DNA of 64,000 nucleotides from Catelliglobosispora koreensis DSM 44566. Its GTDB lineage: Bacteria > Actinomycetota > Actinomycetes > Mycobacteriales > Micromonosporaceae. The notes beneath the pieces were generated by a model, which was not told the DNA's origin, searched no databases, and saw only the letters and a program-made list of their open reading frames with translations. This document shows, one piece after another, positions 35,413-44,881 of this stretch. The stretch spans positions 1,381,911-1,445,910 of the forward strand of contig NZ_KB903249.1 of assembly GCF_000379685.1 (NCBI RefSeq). Direction: 5' to 3'. The stretch's first letter is position 1. Every line of letters begins with the position of its first letter. The position numbers were made by a program, and so were the translations under genes.

Positions 35413-35940
35413 GTGACCCAAGACGCCACCGCGGTGATTGCCAGCCACGTCGTTGACGTTCCTGACTTTCCCAAGCCGGGGATCGTATTCAAGGATCTGA
35501 CCCCGCTGTTCGCCGATGGAGCCGCCTTCCGTGCGGTCATCGACGACATCATTGAGCGCTATCAGGGAAGTTTCGACACCGTCGCCGGCATTGAAGCCCG
35601 TGGGTTCGTGCTCGCCGCCGCAGTTGCCTATGCCGCCGGGACGGGGGTCATCCCGATCCGTAAAGCGGGCAAGCTCCCGCGTGTCGCACATTCCGTTTCT
35701 TACGCGCTGGAATACGGCGAAGCGACCCTGGAAATCAGCGAAGGCGCGTTCAAGCCGGGCCAGCGTGTGCTGGTGGTTGACGATGTCCTGGCCACGGGTG
35801 GCACGGCAGAAGCATCCCTTGAGCTGGTCGAACGCGCCGGCGGCGAGGCGGCGGGGCTAGTCGTGCTGATGGAACTCGGTTTCCTCAACGGCCGGGAGCG
35901 GCTGGCGGGGCGGGAGGTCTACTCCCTGCTCACCGTGTGA
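35413..35940 (+). CDS. apt: Adenine phosphoribosyltransferase
   Basis: 175-residue purine-salvage enzyme converting adenine and PRPP to AMP. VLVVDDVLATGGTAEA (about 117-132) is the PRPP-binding motif, with GIEARGFVLAAAVA and the flexible loop RKAGKLP upstream. GTG 35413 is the only start fitting the family N terminus; TACTGT (35402-35407) is 5 nt upstream, so the mRNA is probably close to leaderless and begins right after the secF terminator. In many actinobacteria apt precedes rel, as here. Confidence 0.93.
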   Translation: MTQDATAVIASHVVDVPDFPKPGIVFKDLTPLFADGAAFRAVIDDIIERYQGSFDTVAGIEARGFVLAAAVAYAAGTGVIPIRKAGKLPRVAHSVSYALEYGEATLEISEGAFKPGQRVLVVDDVLATGGTAEASLELVERAGGEAAGLVVLMELGFLNGRERLAGREVYSLLTV

Positions 35941-36015
35941 CCCCAAGCGCGCAACTGCGCTGCAACGAGCTTGTCCAGGTAGCATGGGTCATCCGAGAAG
36001 CCTAAGGAGCGGCCG

Positions 36016-38424
36016 GTGTCTCAGGAAGTCAGTCCCGCTGCGACCGTTGCCGAGACGCAGGCTGCCGTCCCGCCTGACGCGGCCAACGGGCAGACTGGGC
36101 CGGCCGAGCAGACGCCTGAGGTGCGAGCTGCGCCCGGCACTGACCGGCTCGGGATGAGCATCATCGGCGCGGTGCCTTCGGGCCGCCGCGTGCGGGCCAG
36201 GCTCTCGCGCTTCAACGCGCCATGGCAATCGGCGAGCATCAGCGAGGAGCTGGAGCCGCTCATCGGGGCACACCGTGCGGCTCACCCTAAGGCCGACATC
36301 AAAGTGCTGCAGAAGGCCTATGAGACGGCCCGGCAGTGGCACGATGGCCAGTTCCGCAAGTCGGGGGATGAGTACATCACTCACCCGCTGGCGGTCGCGA
36401 GCATCTTGGCCGACCTCGGCATGGACACCACCACACTGGTGGCCGCCCTGCTGCACGACACCATTGAGGACACTGAGTACACCCTGGAACAGGTACGCGC
36501 CGATTTCGGCGAAGAAGTAGCGCTGCTCGTCGACGGCGTCACCAAGCTGGACAAGGTCAAGCTTGGTGATTCGGCGAAGGCGGAAACGATCCGCAAGATG
36601 GTTGTCTCGACGGCCAAAGATCCCCGTGTGCTGGTCGTGAAGCTGGCCGACCGCCTGCACAACATGCGCACCCTGAACTTCCTGCCCCCGCCCAAGCGTG
36701 AGCAGAAGGCGCGGGAAACGCTGGAGATCCTGGCGCCGCTGGCGCACCGCCTCGGTATGAATACCGTCAAGTGGGAGCTGGAGGATCTGTCCTTCGCCCA
36801 CCTGTTCCCCAAGCGGTTCAAGGAGATTCAGCGGCTCGTCGGCGAGCACACGCCGCAGCGGGACAACCTGCTGCGCCAGGTGACCGATCGCGTCGGCAAT
36901 GACCTGCGCAGCGCGAAGATCAACGCCAAGGTTTCCGGGCGCCCCAAGCACCTTTACTCGATCTATCAGAAGATGATCGTGCGTGGCCGCGACTTCAACG
37001 AGATCTATGACCTCGTCGGCGTCCGCATTCTCGTGGACACCGTCCGCGACTGCTACGCCGCTCTTGGCGTCATTCATGCCGCATGGCAACCGGTTCCTGG
37101 CCGGTTCAAGGACTACATCGCCATGCCGAAGATGAACTTCTACCAGTCGCTGCACACCACCGTGATCGGGCCAACCGGTAAGCCGGTGGAGATGCAGATT
37201 CGCACGCACGCCATGCACGGCACAGCCGAGTACGGTATCGCCGCGCACTGGAAATACAAGGAAGGCAAGGCGGCCACCGTTACCGGCCCGTCGAGCCACA
37301 TCGATGGCATGACGTGGCTGCGGCAGCTGCTCGACTGGCAGCGGGAGACCAGTGACCCGGGCGAGTTCCTCGACGCCCTGCGCCACGATCTGTCCAGCCA
37401 GGAAGTCTTCGTCTTCACGCCCAAGGGCGAAGTCCTCGCGCTGCCTAATGGTTCGACCCCGGTCGACTTCGCTTACGCCGTGCACACCGAGGTCGGTCAC
37501 CGGTGTATCGGCGCACGGGTCAACAGCAAGCTCGTGCCGCTGGAGTCGACGCTGTCCAATGGCGACGTTGTCGAAATCTTCACGTCCAAATCGGAGACCG
37601 CTGGCCCGACGCAGGACTGGCTCGGCTTCGTCAAGTCGTCGCGGGCGAAAACCAAGATCCGCCAATACTTCAACAAAGAGCGGCGCGACGAGGCCATCGA
37701 CGCGGGCAAGGACATGCTCGCGCGGGCGATGCGCCGTCAGGGCTTGCCACTGCAGCGTTTGCTGACTGCGGGCGGCTTGCTTGCGATCGCCCGTGAGCTG
37801 CACCTCGGCGACATCACGTCGCTTTACGCGGCTGTCGGGGAAGGACACGTCTCCGCACAGGCTGTCGTGCAGAAGCTCGTGGCTGGTTACGGTGGCGAAG
37901 AGGGCGCGCTTGAGGACATCTCGGAAACGACCGTCCCGACGCGGCCAAGCCGCACCCGGGCGCCTGGCCACGACCCCGGTGTCGAGGTCAAAGGCGTGTC
38001 CAACGTCTGGATCAAACTGGCCCGCTGCTGCACGCCGGTGCCCGGTGACACCATCTTCGGGTTCATGACCCGCTCCGGTGGCATTAGCGTCCACCGCAGC
38101 GACTGCACGAACTCTGAAGAGCTGCGTGCCCAGGCTGATCGCGTGGTGGAGGTGACGTGGAAGCCGACCGCCGGCTCCATGTTTCTCGTCGCGATCCAAG
38201 TCGAGGCGCTCGACCGCCACAAACTTCTCGCCGACATCACGCGGGCGCTCAGCGAAGAACGGGTCAACATCCTCTCCGCGACCGTCACGACGACGCGCGA
38301 CCGGATCGCGGTGAGCCGCTTCAGCTTTGAGATGGCTGACCCGAAGCACCTTGGGCATCTGCTCAACGCGGTGCGTCAGGTCGAGGGCGTCATGGACTGC
38401 TACCGGGTCACTTCAGGGGCATAA
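36016..38424 (+). CDS. rel: Bifunctional (p)ppGpp synthetase/hydrolase Rel
   Basis: 802 residues. The HD hydrolase domain carries HDTIED (His147-Asp148), and the synthetase domain has [13 protein letters not shown] and the RFKD motif (363-366), the form typical of Mg-dependent bifunctional enzymes rather than the EFDD type of RelA. TGS (about 465-525), a zinc-finger-like CC region ([11 protein letters not shown]) and an ACT domain (about 725-800) complete the regulatory half. It makes and degrades the stringent-response alarmone. GTG 36016 has AAGGAG at 6 nt. Candidate -10 TAGCAT at 35980-35985. Confidence 0.97.
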   Translation: MSQEVSPAATVAETQAAVPPDAANGQTGPAEQTPEVRAAPGTDRLGMSIIGAVPSGRRVRARLSRFNAPWQSASISEELEPLIGAHRAAHPKADIKVLQKAYETARQWHDGQFRKSGDEYITHPLAVASILADLGMDTTTLVAALLHDTIEDTEYTLEQVRADFGEEVALLVDGVTKLDKVKLGDSAKAETIRKMVVSTAKDPRVLVVKLADRLHNMRTLNFLPPPKREQKARETLEILAPLAHRLGMNTVKWELEDLSFAHLFPKRFKEIQRLVGEHTPQRDNLLRQVTDRVGNDLRSAKINAKVSGRPKHLYSIYQKMIVRGRDFNEIYDLVGVRILVDTVRDCYAALGVIHAAWQPVPGRFKDYIAMPKMNFYQSLHTTVIGPTGKPVEMQIRTHAMHGTAEYGIAAHWKYKEGKAATVTGPSSHIDGMTWLRQLLDWQRETSDPGEFLDALRHDLSSQEVFVFTPKGEVLALPNGSTPVDFAYAVHTEVGHRCIGARVNSKLVPLESTLSNGDVVEIFTSKSETAGPTQDWLGFVKSSRAKTKIRQYFNKERRDEAIDAGKDMLARAMRRQGLPLQRLLTAGGLLAIARELHLGDITSLYAAVGEGHVSAQAVVQKLVAGYGGEEGALEDISETTVPTRPSRTRAPGHDPGVEVKGVSNVWIKLARCCTPVPGDTIFGFMTRSGGISVHRSDCTNSEELRAQADRVVEVTWKPTAGSMFLVAIQVEALDRHKLLADITRALSEERVNILSATVTTTRDRIAVSRFSFEMADPKHLGHLLNAVRQVEGVMDCYRVTSGA

Positions 38425-38428
38425 GAAG

Positions 38429-38460
38429 GCCCGGGCGAATCGCTTCGCCCGGGCTCTTTT
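38429..38460. terminator. Intrinsic terminator after rel
   Basis: GCCCGGGCGAA (38429-38439) and TTCGCCCGGGC (38444-38454) form a perfect 11-bp stem with a 4-nt loop, followed by TCTTTT. It is a classical rho-independent terminator for rel and may also stop transcription from the convergent cyclophilin gene. Confidence 0.9.
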
Positions 38461-38470
38461 CGCTGAAACG

Positions 38471-39274
38471 TTATGCCTGCGGCTCGGTCACGCGGATGGT
38501 CTTGATGAGGACCTCGGTGTTCGGCGCGGTAGTTCCGCTTTCGTCAGCGGGCTTGGCGCCCGCGGCACCAACGGCCTTGATGAGGTCGAGGCCCTTGGTG
38601 ATCTTTCCGAGGATGGTGTAGTCACCGGGCAGCGGAGTCGCGCCCCAGACGATGAAGAACTGGCTACCCGTGCTGTTGGGCTGCTGGGTCTTCGCCATCG
38701 CGATGGTGCCCTCGGGGTAGTTCTTCTCGTACTCGGTGTAGTTCGGCAGGTTCTCTTCGGCCATCTTGTAAGACGGGCCACCGGTTCCCTTGCCCGCCGG
38801 GTCACCACACTGCAGCACCTTGATGCCTTCGGTCACGAGCCGGTGGCACTTGGTGTTGTCGAAGTAGTTCTTGCTGGCCAGATAGGACATGCTGCGCGCC
38901 GTGCAGGGCGCTGCGGCGGTGGCGACCTCGACCTCGACGACACCGATGTTCATGTCGATGGTCATCGTCTGGGTGCCCTTCTTGGGCGGCACGCCAGCCG
39001 GCGGGGTGCCGGTGTCCTTGAGATCCGGGTTGGCGGTGAGGTCTTCGGGCGTCCAGACACAGCCGGAGTCGCCGGTGGCGGTGTCGGCAGGCTTCTCATC
39101 GCCGCCAGCCGCGACGGCCCAGATGATCCCACCGGCCACTAGGACAACGGCGGCAGCCGCACCAGCGATGACGCCGCGTTGCCGGCGCTGACGGGCCTTT
39201 TCAAGCTTCTCTGCCATCTGGCGTTCGAGCCGGGCCCGGGCGGCGGCCCGTTCGCGCTGGATCGTGGAACTCAC
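38471..39274 (-). CDS. Membrane-anchored cyclophilin-type peptidyl-prolyl isomerase
   Basis: 267 residues: a basic, coiled N terminus (about 5-33), one TM (34-56), then an extracytoplasmic cyclophilin domain (about 100-265). Active-site features are retained: Arg145 in KCHRL, GGPSY, and TGSQFFIVWG with Gln and Phe. A Cys-rich linker (CVWTPED) precedes it. Likely role: folding of exported proteins. Start GTG 39274 has AGGAGAG 4 nt upstream. It lies 27 nt after a paralogue on the same strand. Confidence 0.9.
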   Translation of the reverse strand: MSSTIQRERAAARARLERQMAEKLEKARQRRQRGVIAGAAAAVVLVAGGIIWAVAAGGDEKPADTATGDSGCVWTPEDLTANPDLKDTGTPPAGVPPKKGTQTMTIDMNIGVVEVEVATAAAPCTARSMSYLASKNYFDNTKCHRLVTEGIKVLQCGDPAGKGTGGPSYKMAEENLPNYTEYEKNYPEGTIAMAKTQQPNSTGSQFFIVWGATPLPGDYTILGKITKGLDLIKAVGAAGAKPADESGTTAPNTEVLIKTIRVTEPQA

Positions 39275-39301
39275 GGTGCTCTCCTGTCGTACCTATACGG
39301 G

Positions 39302-40183
39302 TCAGTTGGCGGTGCTAGCGGACGGTGACGGGGTCGCGGAGGGTGCCGGTGACGCTGGCGTTGCGTCCGGGGTCACCGTCAGCGTCTGGATGACCACGTC
39401 CTGCTTTGGCTTCGTCTCCACGTTGGCCGCGCTCATCGTCACGCCGGCTTCCACGATCTTGTCGAGGATATCGAGCCCGCTCGTGACGGAACCAATGATG
39501 CTGTAGTTCGCCGGCGTGGTCGAGTCTTTCGTGAAGATCAGGAACTGGCTGCCGCTCTTGCTGGAGTCGACGACGATGTCACCGCGCTTGTACCGGACGA
39601 AGGTCGATGGCGAGGCCGACGGCGCTGGGGACGGTGAGGCGTTCGGGTCGCTCGCGTGTGGGGCGTTCTCCAGCGGGTAGGTGTAGCTCGCGCCGCCGAC
39701 GCCGGTCTCGGATTTGTCACCGCAGCGCAGGGCGTAGTGCCCGTCGGTGGTGGTCAGCTCGAAGCACTTGGTGCCGTTGAAGTAACCCTTGCTCGCGAGG
39801 TATTCGATGCTCGCGATGCCGCACTGGGCGAGTGTGCGGTTGAGGCTGCCGGTGATGTTGCCGGTGCCCAGGGCCAGCGTCATGGTCGCGGTGCCGAAGT
39901 TGGTGACGTCGGTCGGCGGGGTGCCTTCGTCGGTGAACTTGTCGTTGGCGGCGATGTTCTGGCCGTTCCAGGTGCAGTCCGCGGCGGGGGTGACCGGCTC
40001 GGGCTTGGAGTCGAATGCTCCGCCAAGCCAGAATCCGCCGAGGATCACGAGCGTGACGGCGACCAGTCCAGCCACGGCGGCGCGTACCTGGCGCTGCTTG
40101 CGCAGCTTATCCGCGCGGCGAGCAAGCTGTCGGTCAAACTTGGCGCGCGCCAGCTTGCGCTGACGGGTACTGCTGCTAGCCAC
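39302..40183 (-). CDS. Membrane-anchored cyclophilin-like protein, probably catalytically degenerate
   Basis: 293 residues with the same architecture as its neighbour: basic N terminus, TM (about 36-55), linker with CTWNGQ, cyclophilin-like domain. The catalytic arginine is lost: KCFEL (Glu142) stands where the paralogue has KCHRL, although SGSQFLIF is kept. A Pro/Ser-rich insert (about 178-195) and tail are present. GTG 40183 has GGGAGG 6 nt upstream and replaces a longer frame without support. Probably a chaperone or binding protein rather than an isomerase. Confidence 0.85.
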   Translation of the reverse strand: MASSSTRQRKLARAKFDRQLARRADKLRKQRQVRAAVAGLVAVTLVILGGFWLGGAFDSKPEPVTPAADCTWNGQNIAANDKFTDEGTPPTDVTNFGTATMTLALGTGNITGSLNRTLAQCGIASIEYLASKGYFNGTKCFELTTTDGHYALRCGDKSETGVGGASYTYPLENAPHASDPNASPSPAPSASPSTFVRYKRGDIVVDSSKSGSQFLIFTKDSTTPANYSIIGSVTSGLDILDKIVEAGVTMSAANVETKPKQDVVIQTLTVTPDATPASPAPSATPSPSASTAN

Positions 40184-40393
40184 CAGGGGCCTCCCATGAT
40201 CACCATCGACCGCGTCCCAACCGGACGTGTCGCCCATTTCACACAAAGCGGCAGTGACTTCAGACACAGGGTCAAGCCACACGCCGGAGCGAGTGTACGG
40301 GCAAACGCTGGGAAATGGTTATGCCCGCCTACCAACTGTGACCGAGTATTGAACATTAAGCTCGGCACGACACTTCGAGGGAAGGTACTTACA
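40184..40393. other. Divergent intergenic region cyclophilin / MBL hydrolase
   Basis: 210 bp without a gene. A minus-strand TACACT at 40297-40292 could serve the cyclophilin operon, and a plus-strand GAGGGAAGG (40377-40385) is the MBL gene RBS. No strong -35, hairpin or small ORF was recognised. Confidence 0.4.
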
Positions 40394-41086
40394 GTGCTGG
40401 TCGCGGGTTTCCCGGCGCAGGCTTTCGGCACCAATTGCTTCGTGGTGGCGCCAGCCGCGGGCGAGCAATGTGTCGTCATCGATCCCGGCATCGGGGTGCT
40501 GAACCAGCTTGAGGCGGTGCTCGCCGAATACCGGCTGCATCCGGTCGCGGTGCTGCTGACGCACGGGCACCTGGACCACACCTTCTCCGTGACCCCGGTG
40601 TGCCAGGCGCGCGGCCTGACCGCTTATATCCACCCGCGCGACCGCGAGTTGCTCGCCGATCCGGCCAAGGCTCTGTCGATGGATCTGACGTCTTTGTTTG
40701 GCGGTCAGTTCACTTATGCCGAGCCCGATGACATCGCGGAAATGACCGACGGCATGGTCATGGACATCGCCGGGCTGCAGATCACGGTCGATCATGCCCC
40801 GGGCCATACCGGCGGGTCGGTGATGTTCCGGCTTCCCGGCACCGGCGAAGAGGAACCTCTCGTGTTCACGGGAGACGTGCTCTTCAGGGACAGCATTGGG
40901 CGCACCGACCTACCGGGCGGCGACATGACTGAGATGTGGGCAAGCCTGCGGGACAAGGTGCTCCCGTTGCCTGACGAGACGGTTGTGCTGCCCGGCCATG
41001 GCTCTGAGACGACCATTGGGCGCGAACGGGTCCACAACCCGTATCTGCGCAAGGCAGGAAAGGCCGCTCCGCAACGCGGTCTATAA
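40394..41086 (+). CDS. MBL-fold metallohydrolase, glyoxalase II-like
   Basis: 230 residues with the zinc-binding motif THGHLDH (His57, His59, Asp61, His62), further ligands in HAPGHTGG and FTGDVLFRDS, and PGHGSET near the end. The fold is that of hydroxyacylglutathione hydrolase; in actinobacteria lacking glutathione the thiol ester may be a mycothiol conjugate. It usually sits between the cyclophilin gene and hisS, as here. Start GTG 40394 has AAGG 8 nt upstream. Confidence 0.9.
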   Translation: MLVAGFPAQAFGTNCFVVAPAAGEQCVVIDPGIGVLNQLEAVLAEYRLHPVAVLLTHGHLDHTFSVTPVCQARGLTAYIHPRDRELLADPAKALSMDLTSLFGGQFTYAEPDDIAEMTDGMVMDIAGLQITVDHAPGHTGGSVMFRLPGTGEEEPLVFTGDVLFRDSIGRTDLPGGDMTEMWASLRDKVLPLPDETVVLPGHGSETTIGRERVHNPYLRKAGKAAPQRGL

Positions 41087-41116
41087 ATTCGAAGACTTTT
41101 CAAGGGGTACTCAATA

Positions 41117-42436
41117 ATGGCTCTTTCTGGTTTTCCAGAGTGGCTGCCGCCGCAACGCATGATCGAGCAGGCCGTGATCGACCGGGCTCGCCGCGTCTTC
41201 GAGCTCTACGGCTTCTCGCCGCTGGAGACGCGCTCGGTCGAGCCGCTGGACACGCTCCTGAAGAAAGGGGAGACCTCCAAAGAGGTCTATCTCCTGCGGC
41301 GCTTGCAAGCTGACAGCGACGACGTGTCCGACTCGACGCTCGGGCTGCATTTCGACCTGACGGTGCCGTTCGCCCGGTACGTGCTGGAGCACGCGGGCAA
41401 GCTGCAGTTCCCGTTCCGGCGGTACCAGATCCAGAAGTGCTGGCGGGGTGAGCGTCCGCAGGAGGGGCGTTACCGCGAGTTCCTTCAGGCTGACATCGAC
41501 ATCGTCGACCGGGACACGCTGCCGTCGCACTACGAGGCGGAGCTGCCGCTGATCATCGCGGATGTCCTGAGTGGACTGCCGGTGCCGCCGATCCGCATTC
41601 AGGTCAACAACCGCAAGGTGCTCGCCGGGTTCTACCGTGGCCTGGGCGTTGAGGACACTGAAGCGGCGGTCCGCGCGGTGGACAAGCTCGACAAGATTGG
41701 CCCAGACGGCGTCACCAAAGAACTGGCGTCCATCGGTGTCTCGGAGAAGCAGGCCGAACTCGCGCTGCGGCTCGCTGAGATCTCCACGCCAGACGGGTCC
41801 TTTGTGGACCTCGTGCAGAAGCTCGGCGTGAAGGACGATCTGCTCGACGAGGGCCTCGCGGAACTGTCCAATGTGGTCGAGACCGCCCGGGCACACGCGC
41901 CAGGCCTCTGCTACGCCGAGCTGAAGATCGCCCGTGGGCTCGACTACTACACGGGCACGGTCTACGAGACACAGATGCTCGGTTACGAGAAGGCTGGATC
42001 GATCTGCTCTGGCGGGCGTTACGACAACCTGGCGAGCTCGGGCAAGGACCGGTTCCCGGGGGTTGGCATCTCGATCGGCATCAGCCGCATGCTCGGTTTG
42101 CTGTTCGGGCAGAACGCGCTGACGGTCAGCCGCGATGTGCCAACCTGTGTCGTGATCGCCCTTGCCGCCGAACAGGACCGTCCGGCGGCGAACCTGACCG
42201 CGGCCAAGCTCCGCGCGCGCGGGATCGCGACCGAGGTGGCGCCGAGCGCGGCGAAGTTCGGCAAGCAAATCAAGTACGCGGAACGCCGGGGGATCCCGTT
42301 CGTCTGGTTCGCCGGAGCTGACGGATCAGACACAGTCAAGGACATTCGTTCCGGTGAGCAAGTGCCAGCAGCAGCGGAAACTTGGCTGCCCGCCGAGGGC
42401 GACCTGGTTCCGGTCATCGGCGGGTCTTTTGGTTAG
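41117..42436 (+). CDS. hisS: Histidine--tRNA ligase
   Basis: 439-residue class II synthetase. Motif 2 region (RYQIQKCWRGERPQEGRYREF), the HisRS-specific ARGLDYYTGTVYE (about 275-287) and motif 3 GVGISIGISRM are present, followed by the C-terminal anticodon-binding domain. ATG 41117 follows AAGGGG at about 9 nt. It probably shares an operon with the MBL gene (30-nt gap). Confidence 0.96.
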   Translation: MALSGFPEWLPPQRMIEQAVIDRARRVFELYGFSPLETRSVEPLDTLLKKGETSKEVYLLRRLQADSDDVSDSTLGLHFDLTVPFARYVLEHAGKLQFPFRRYQIQKCWRGERPQEGRYREFLQADIDIVDRDTLPSHYEAELPLIIADVLSGLPVPPIRIQVNNRKVLAGFYRGLGVEDTEAAVRAVDKLDKIGPDGVTKELASIGVSEKQAELALRLAEISTPDGSFVDLVQKLGVKDDLLDEGLAELSNVVETARAHAPGLCYAELKIARGLDYYTGTVYETQMLGYEKAGSICSGGRYDNLASSGKDRFPGVGISIGISRMLGLLFGQNALTVSRDVPTCVVIALAAEQDRPAANLTAAKLRARGIATEVAPSAAKFGKQIKYAERRGIPFVWFAGADGSDTVKDIRSGEQVPAAAETWLPAEGDLVPVIGGSFG

Positions 42437-42449
42437 TAAAGTTTAGTAA
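42433..42449 (+). promoter_or_regulatory. Direct repeat operator candidate upstream of the GH3 gene
   Basis: TTAGTAA occurs at 42433-42439 and 42443-42449, a 10-bp period placing both copies on one face of the helix, around a central AAAGTTT. It recalls operators of ROK-family sugar-gene repressors. AT-rich in a GC-rich background. Confidence 0.45.
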
Positions 42450-42495
42450 TAGTCTGTGGCCACTCTTGTCAGCCAACTTGGGGGGCCACAGCGCA

Positions 42496-44001
42496 ATGAC
42501 ACCGACCATGTCGACGGGGGTTTTGCGTGACCACCGTCTGTTGCGACTGGCCGATGCGCTGCTACAGCCAGCTTTTGAGGGGACGACGCCGCCGGATTGG
42601 ATCCGGCGGCGACTGTCTGAGGGGCTAGGCGGAGTCGTCCTGTTCGCTCGCAACATCGTCGATGCCGAACAATTGACCCGCCTCACCGCCGCCTTAACAG
42701 CTGAGAACCCCAACGTCGTCATCGCCGTCGATGAGGAATCCGGTGACGTGACCCGGCTTGATGTCGATGGCGGCAGCCGCCGTCCCGGCAACTTCGCCCT
42801 GGGCACGGTGGACGATCCGGCCCTCACCGAGGCTGTCGCCGCCGACATTGGACGGCAACTCGCCGACGCCGGCATCACGATGAACTACGCCCCAGCGGCT
42901 GACGTCAACAACAACCCCGCCAACCCGGTGATCGGGGTCCGTTCCTTCGGCGCCGATCCGTGGCTGGTCGCCCGCCACACCGCAGCGTGGGTACGAGGTC
43001 TGCAGTCCACCGGCGTCGCCGCCTGCGCCAAGCATTTCCCCGGGCACGGTGACACCGGCGTCGACTCGCACCACGGCCTTCCCGTCGTCGAAGTGGAACT
43101 GTCGCGATTGGAGCGTGTCGAGCTGCCACCGTTCGCGGCGGCGATCGACGCGGGCGTGCGTGCCATCATGACCGCGCATCTGCTCGTTCCCGCGCTCGAC
43201 AACGACAGCCCCGCGACCATGAGCACCGTCGTGCTGGCCAACCTGTTGCGCGAACGGCTCGGCTTCACCGGGCTGATCGTCACCGACGCGATCGAGATGG
43301 CTTCGGTGGCCAAGCGTTACGGCCTTGCCGGTGCCGCGGTGCGCGCTGTCGCCGCAGGGGCCGACGCCATTTGCGTCGGTGGCGAAAACTACGGCGAGAA
43401 CGTGGCCGTGATGTTGCGCGACGCCATCGTGGACGCGGTGACATCAGGCGAGCTGCCGGAGGAACGTCTCGTGGAAGCGGCCGCGAAGGTGGCCGCTTTC
43501 GCCGCTGACAGTTTCGCGGCCAAAGTCGCGCGGTCTACCGCGGCGATGGCGTGGCGTGGGCGCTCAGGCGAACCCGTCGGGCTGACCGCCGCCCGGCGCG
43601 CGCTGCGGGTGTCTGGCAACGCCCGCCTCAGCGGTCCGGCACACGTGGCCGAGTTCAGCGTTTCCACCAACATGGCGATCGAGCCGCGTACGCCGTGGGG
43701 GATAGGCGCCCCGCTGACCCAGCTGCGTCCAGAAACGACGGTCACGCGGTTCACCGAAGGTGTCACGGCCGACGATGTGCTGGGGCGCCTCAACGGCAAG
43801 ACTCCCGTGCTCGTTTGCCGGGACCCGCACCGCTATCCGTGGCTGCAGGTGCTCCTGCACAAAATCGTGGAAGCCCGCCCCGACAGCATCATCGTCGAGA
43901 TGGGCGTGCCCGCAAGCGAGCCGATCGGCGCGGGTCACATCGCGACCCATGGCGCGGCAACGGTTTGCGGCCTCGCCGCCGCCGAGTACCTCGCCGGCTA
44001 G
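42496..44001 (+). CDS. Glycoside hydrolase family 3, NagZ-like beta-N-acetylhexosaminidase
   Basis: 501 residues. KHFPGHGDTGVDSHHG (179-194) holds the NagZ Asp190/His192 acid-base dyad, and Asp264 in VTDAIEM is the nucleophile. A C-terminal extension (about 385-500) of the alpha/beta type follows. No signal peptide, so it is cytoplasmic: release of GlcNAc from imported muropeptides during cell-wall recycling is the likely role. ATG 42496 is preferred; ATG 42508 is possible. Its last 4 nt overlap the convergent histidine kinase gene. Confidence 0.88.
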   Translation: MTPTMSTGVLRDHRLLRLADALLQPAFEGTTPPDWIRRRLSEGLGGVVLFARNIVDAEQLTRLTAALTAENPNVVIAVDEESGDVTRLDVDGGSRRPGNFALGTVDDPALTEAVAADIGRQLADAGITMNYAPAADVNNNPANPVIGVRSFGADPWLVARHTAAWVRGLQSTGVAACAKHFPGHGDTGVDSHHGLPVVEVELSRLERVELPPFAAAIDAGVRAIMTAHLLVPALDNDSPATMSTVVLANLLRERLGFTGLIVTDAIEMASVAKRYGLAGAAVRAVAAGADAICVGGENYGENVAVMLRDAIVDAVTSGELPEERLVEAAAKVAAFAADSFAAKVARSTAAMAWRGRSGEPVGLTAARRALRVSGNARLSGPAHVAEFSVSTNMAIEPRTPWGIGAPLTQLRPETTVTRFTEGVTADDVLGRLNGKTPVLVCRDPHRYPWLQVLLHKIVEARPDSIIVEMGVPASEPIGAGHIATHGAATVCGLAAAEYLAG

Positions 44002-44870
44002 CCGGCTTTCCCAGCGAGCGTCATCGTCACGCAAGCGCCACCCATGTCGCTGCGGCTGATGCTGACCTGACCGCCGGCCTGGCGGGCGATGCGGGACACG
44101 ATGTCCAGGCCCAGACCGTCAGCGCCGGTGCCGCGTTGCATGGCGGCCCGTGCGTCAGCGATGCCGGGACCACCGTCCTCAACGGACAGTCCATGGCGCG
44201 AAACGGTGACGCGGAACGGGGTGCCCTGCGGGGTGTGCTCGAAGACGTTGCCGAGTAAGGCGTCCACGGCAGCTATGACGTCTGCTCGCGGCACCTGAAG
44301 CAGCACTTGGTGTTCCGCTCCACGTACGGAGAACTGACGCCCGTGGTCTTCGGCCAGGACCGCCCAGAACGCTAGACGGTCCGCCAGAACATCAACGAGA
44401 TCAGTCTTCTCCACGGCCCGTGCCGCGCTCGAACTGCGCGCGCCAAGGATGATGGCGTCGATCTCGGCGTCAAGTGCTTCCACGGCTTGGCGCATCCGGT
44501 CGGCCACCGGCCCGGGCGGAAGCGCGTCAGCGTCTAGCCGCAGAGCCGTTAGCGGAGTGCGCAGCCGGTGCGAAAGGTCGGCCGCGACTTCCCGTTCGGC
44601 GTCCATCGCGCGGATCGCCCGGATCCCGAAACGGTCGGCCATCACGACCGAGCCCGCGATGAGGATGACAGCTATTCCGGCCATCGTTAGCCATGCCCGC
44701 GTGACGTCGGCGCTGACGTCCACCGTGGACACATCCACCGAGCGCATCCGCGCGTCGATCATCGCGCGGTCCTCGGCGATGCGTTTGACCGCAAGGGCTG
44801 TGGGCACCCCGAATGCGATCGCGATCGACGTGGTGACCGCGAGCGTCCCGCGGATAAGTGTTCCCCTCAT
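43998..44870 (-). CDS. Sensor histidine kinase (small, two TM)
   Basis: 290 residues. TM1 (about 8-28) and TM2 (about 61-78) enclose a very short outer loop of about 30 residues. There is little room for a HAMP. The phospho-acceptor His101 lies in DLSHRLRTPLTAL, the N box in LLGNVFEHTP, and the G boxes in VEDGGPGI and GLGLDIV. The tiny sensor loop suggests membrane-state sensing or a partner protein. It is 11 nt downstream of the response regulator gene and is transcribed with it. Confidence 0.9.
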   Translation of the reverse strand: MRGTLIRGTLAVTTSIAIAFGVPTALAVKRIAEDRAMIDARMRSVDVSTVDVSADVTRAWLTMAGIAVILIAGSVVMADRFGIRAIRAMDAEREVAADLSHRLRTPLTALRLDADALPPGPVADRMRQAVEALDAEIDAIILGARSSSAARAVEKTDLVDVLADRLAFWAVLAEDHGRQFSVRGAEHQVLLQVPRADVIAAVDALLGNVFEHTPQGTPFRVTVSRHGLSVEDGGPGIADARAAMQRGTGADGLGLDIVSRIARQAGGQVSISRSDMGGACVTMTLAGKAG

Positions 44871-44881
44871 GACGGCTCTCT

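Noticed and set aside
35989-38358. 789-codon open frame antisense to rel
   Set aside because: Mirror of a GC-rich coding region; the plus strand encodes an unmistakable Rel with all motifs, and the antisense protein has no domain.
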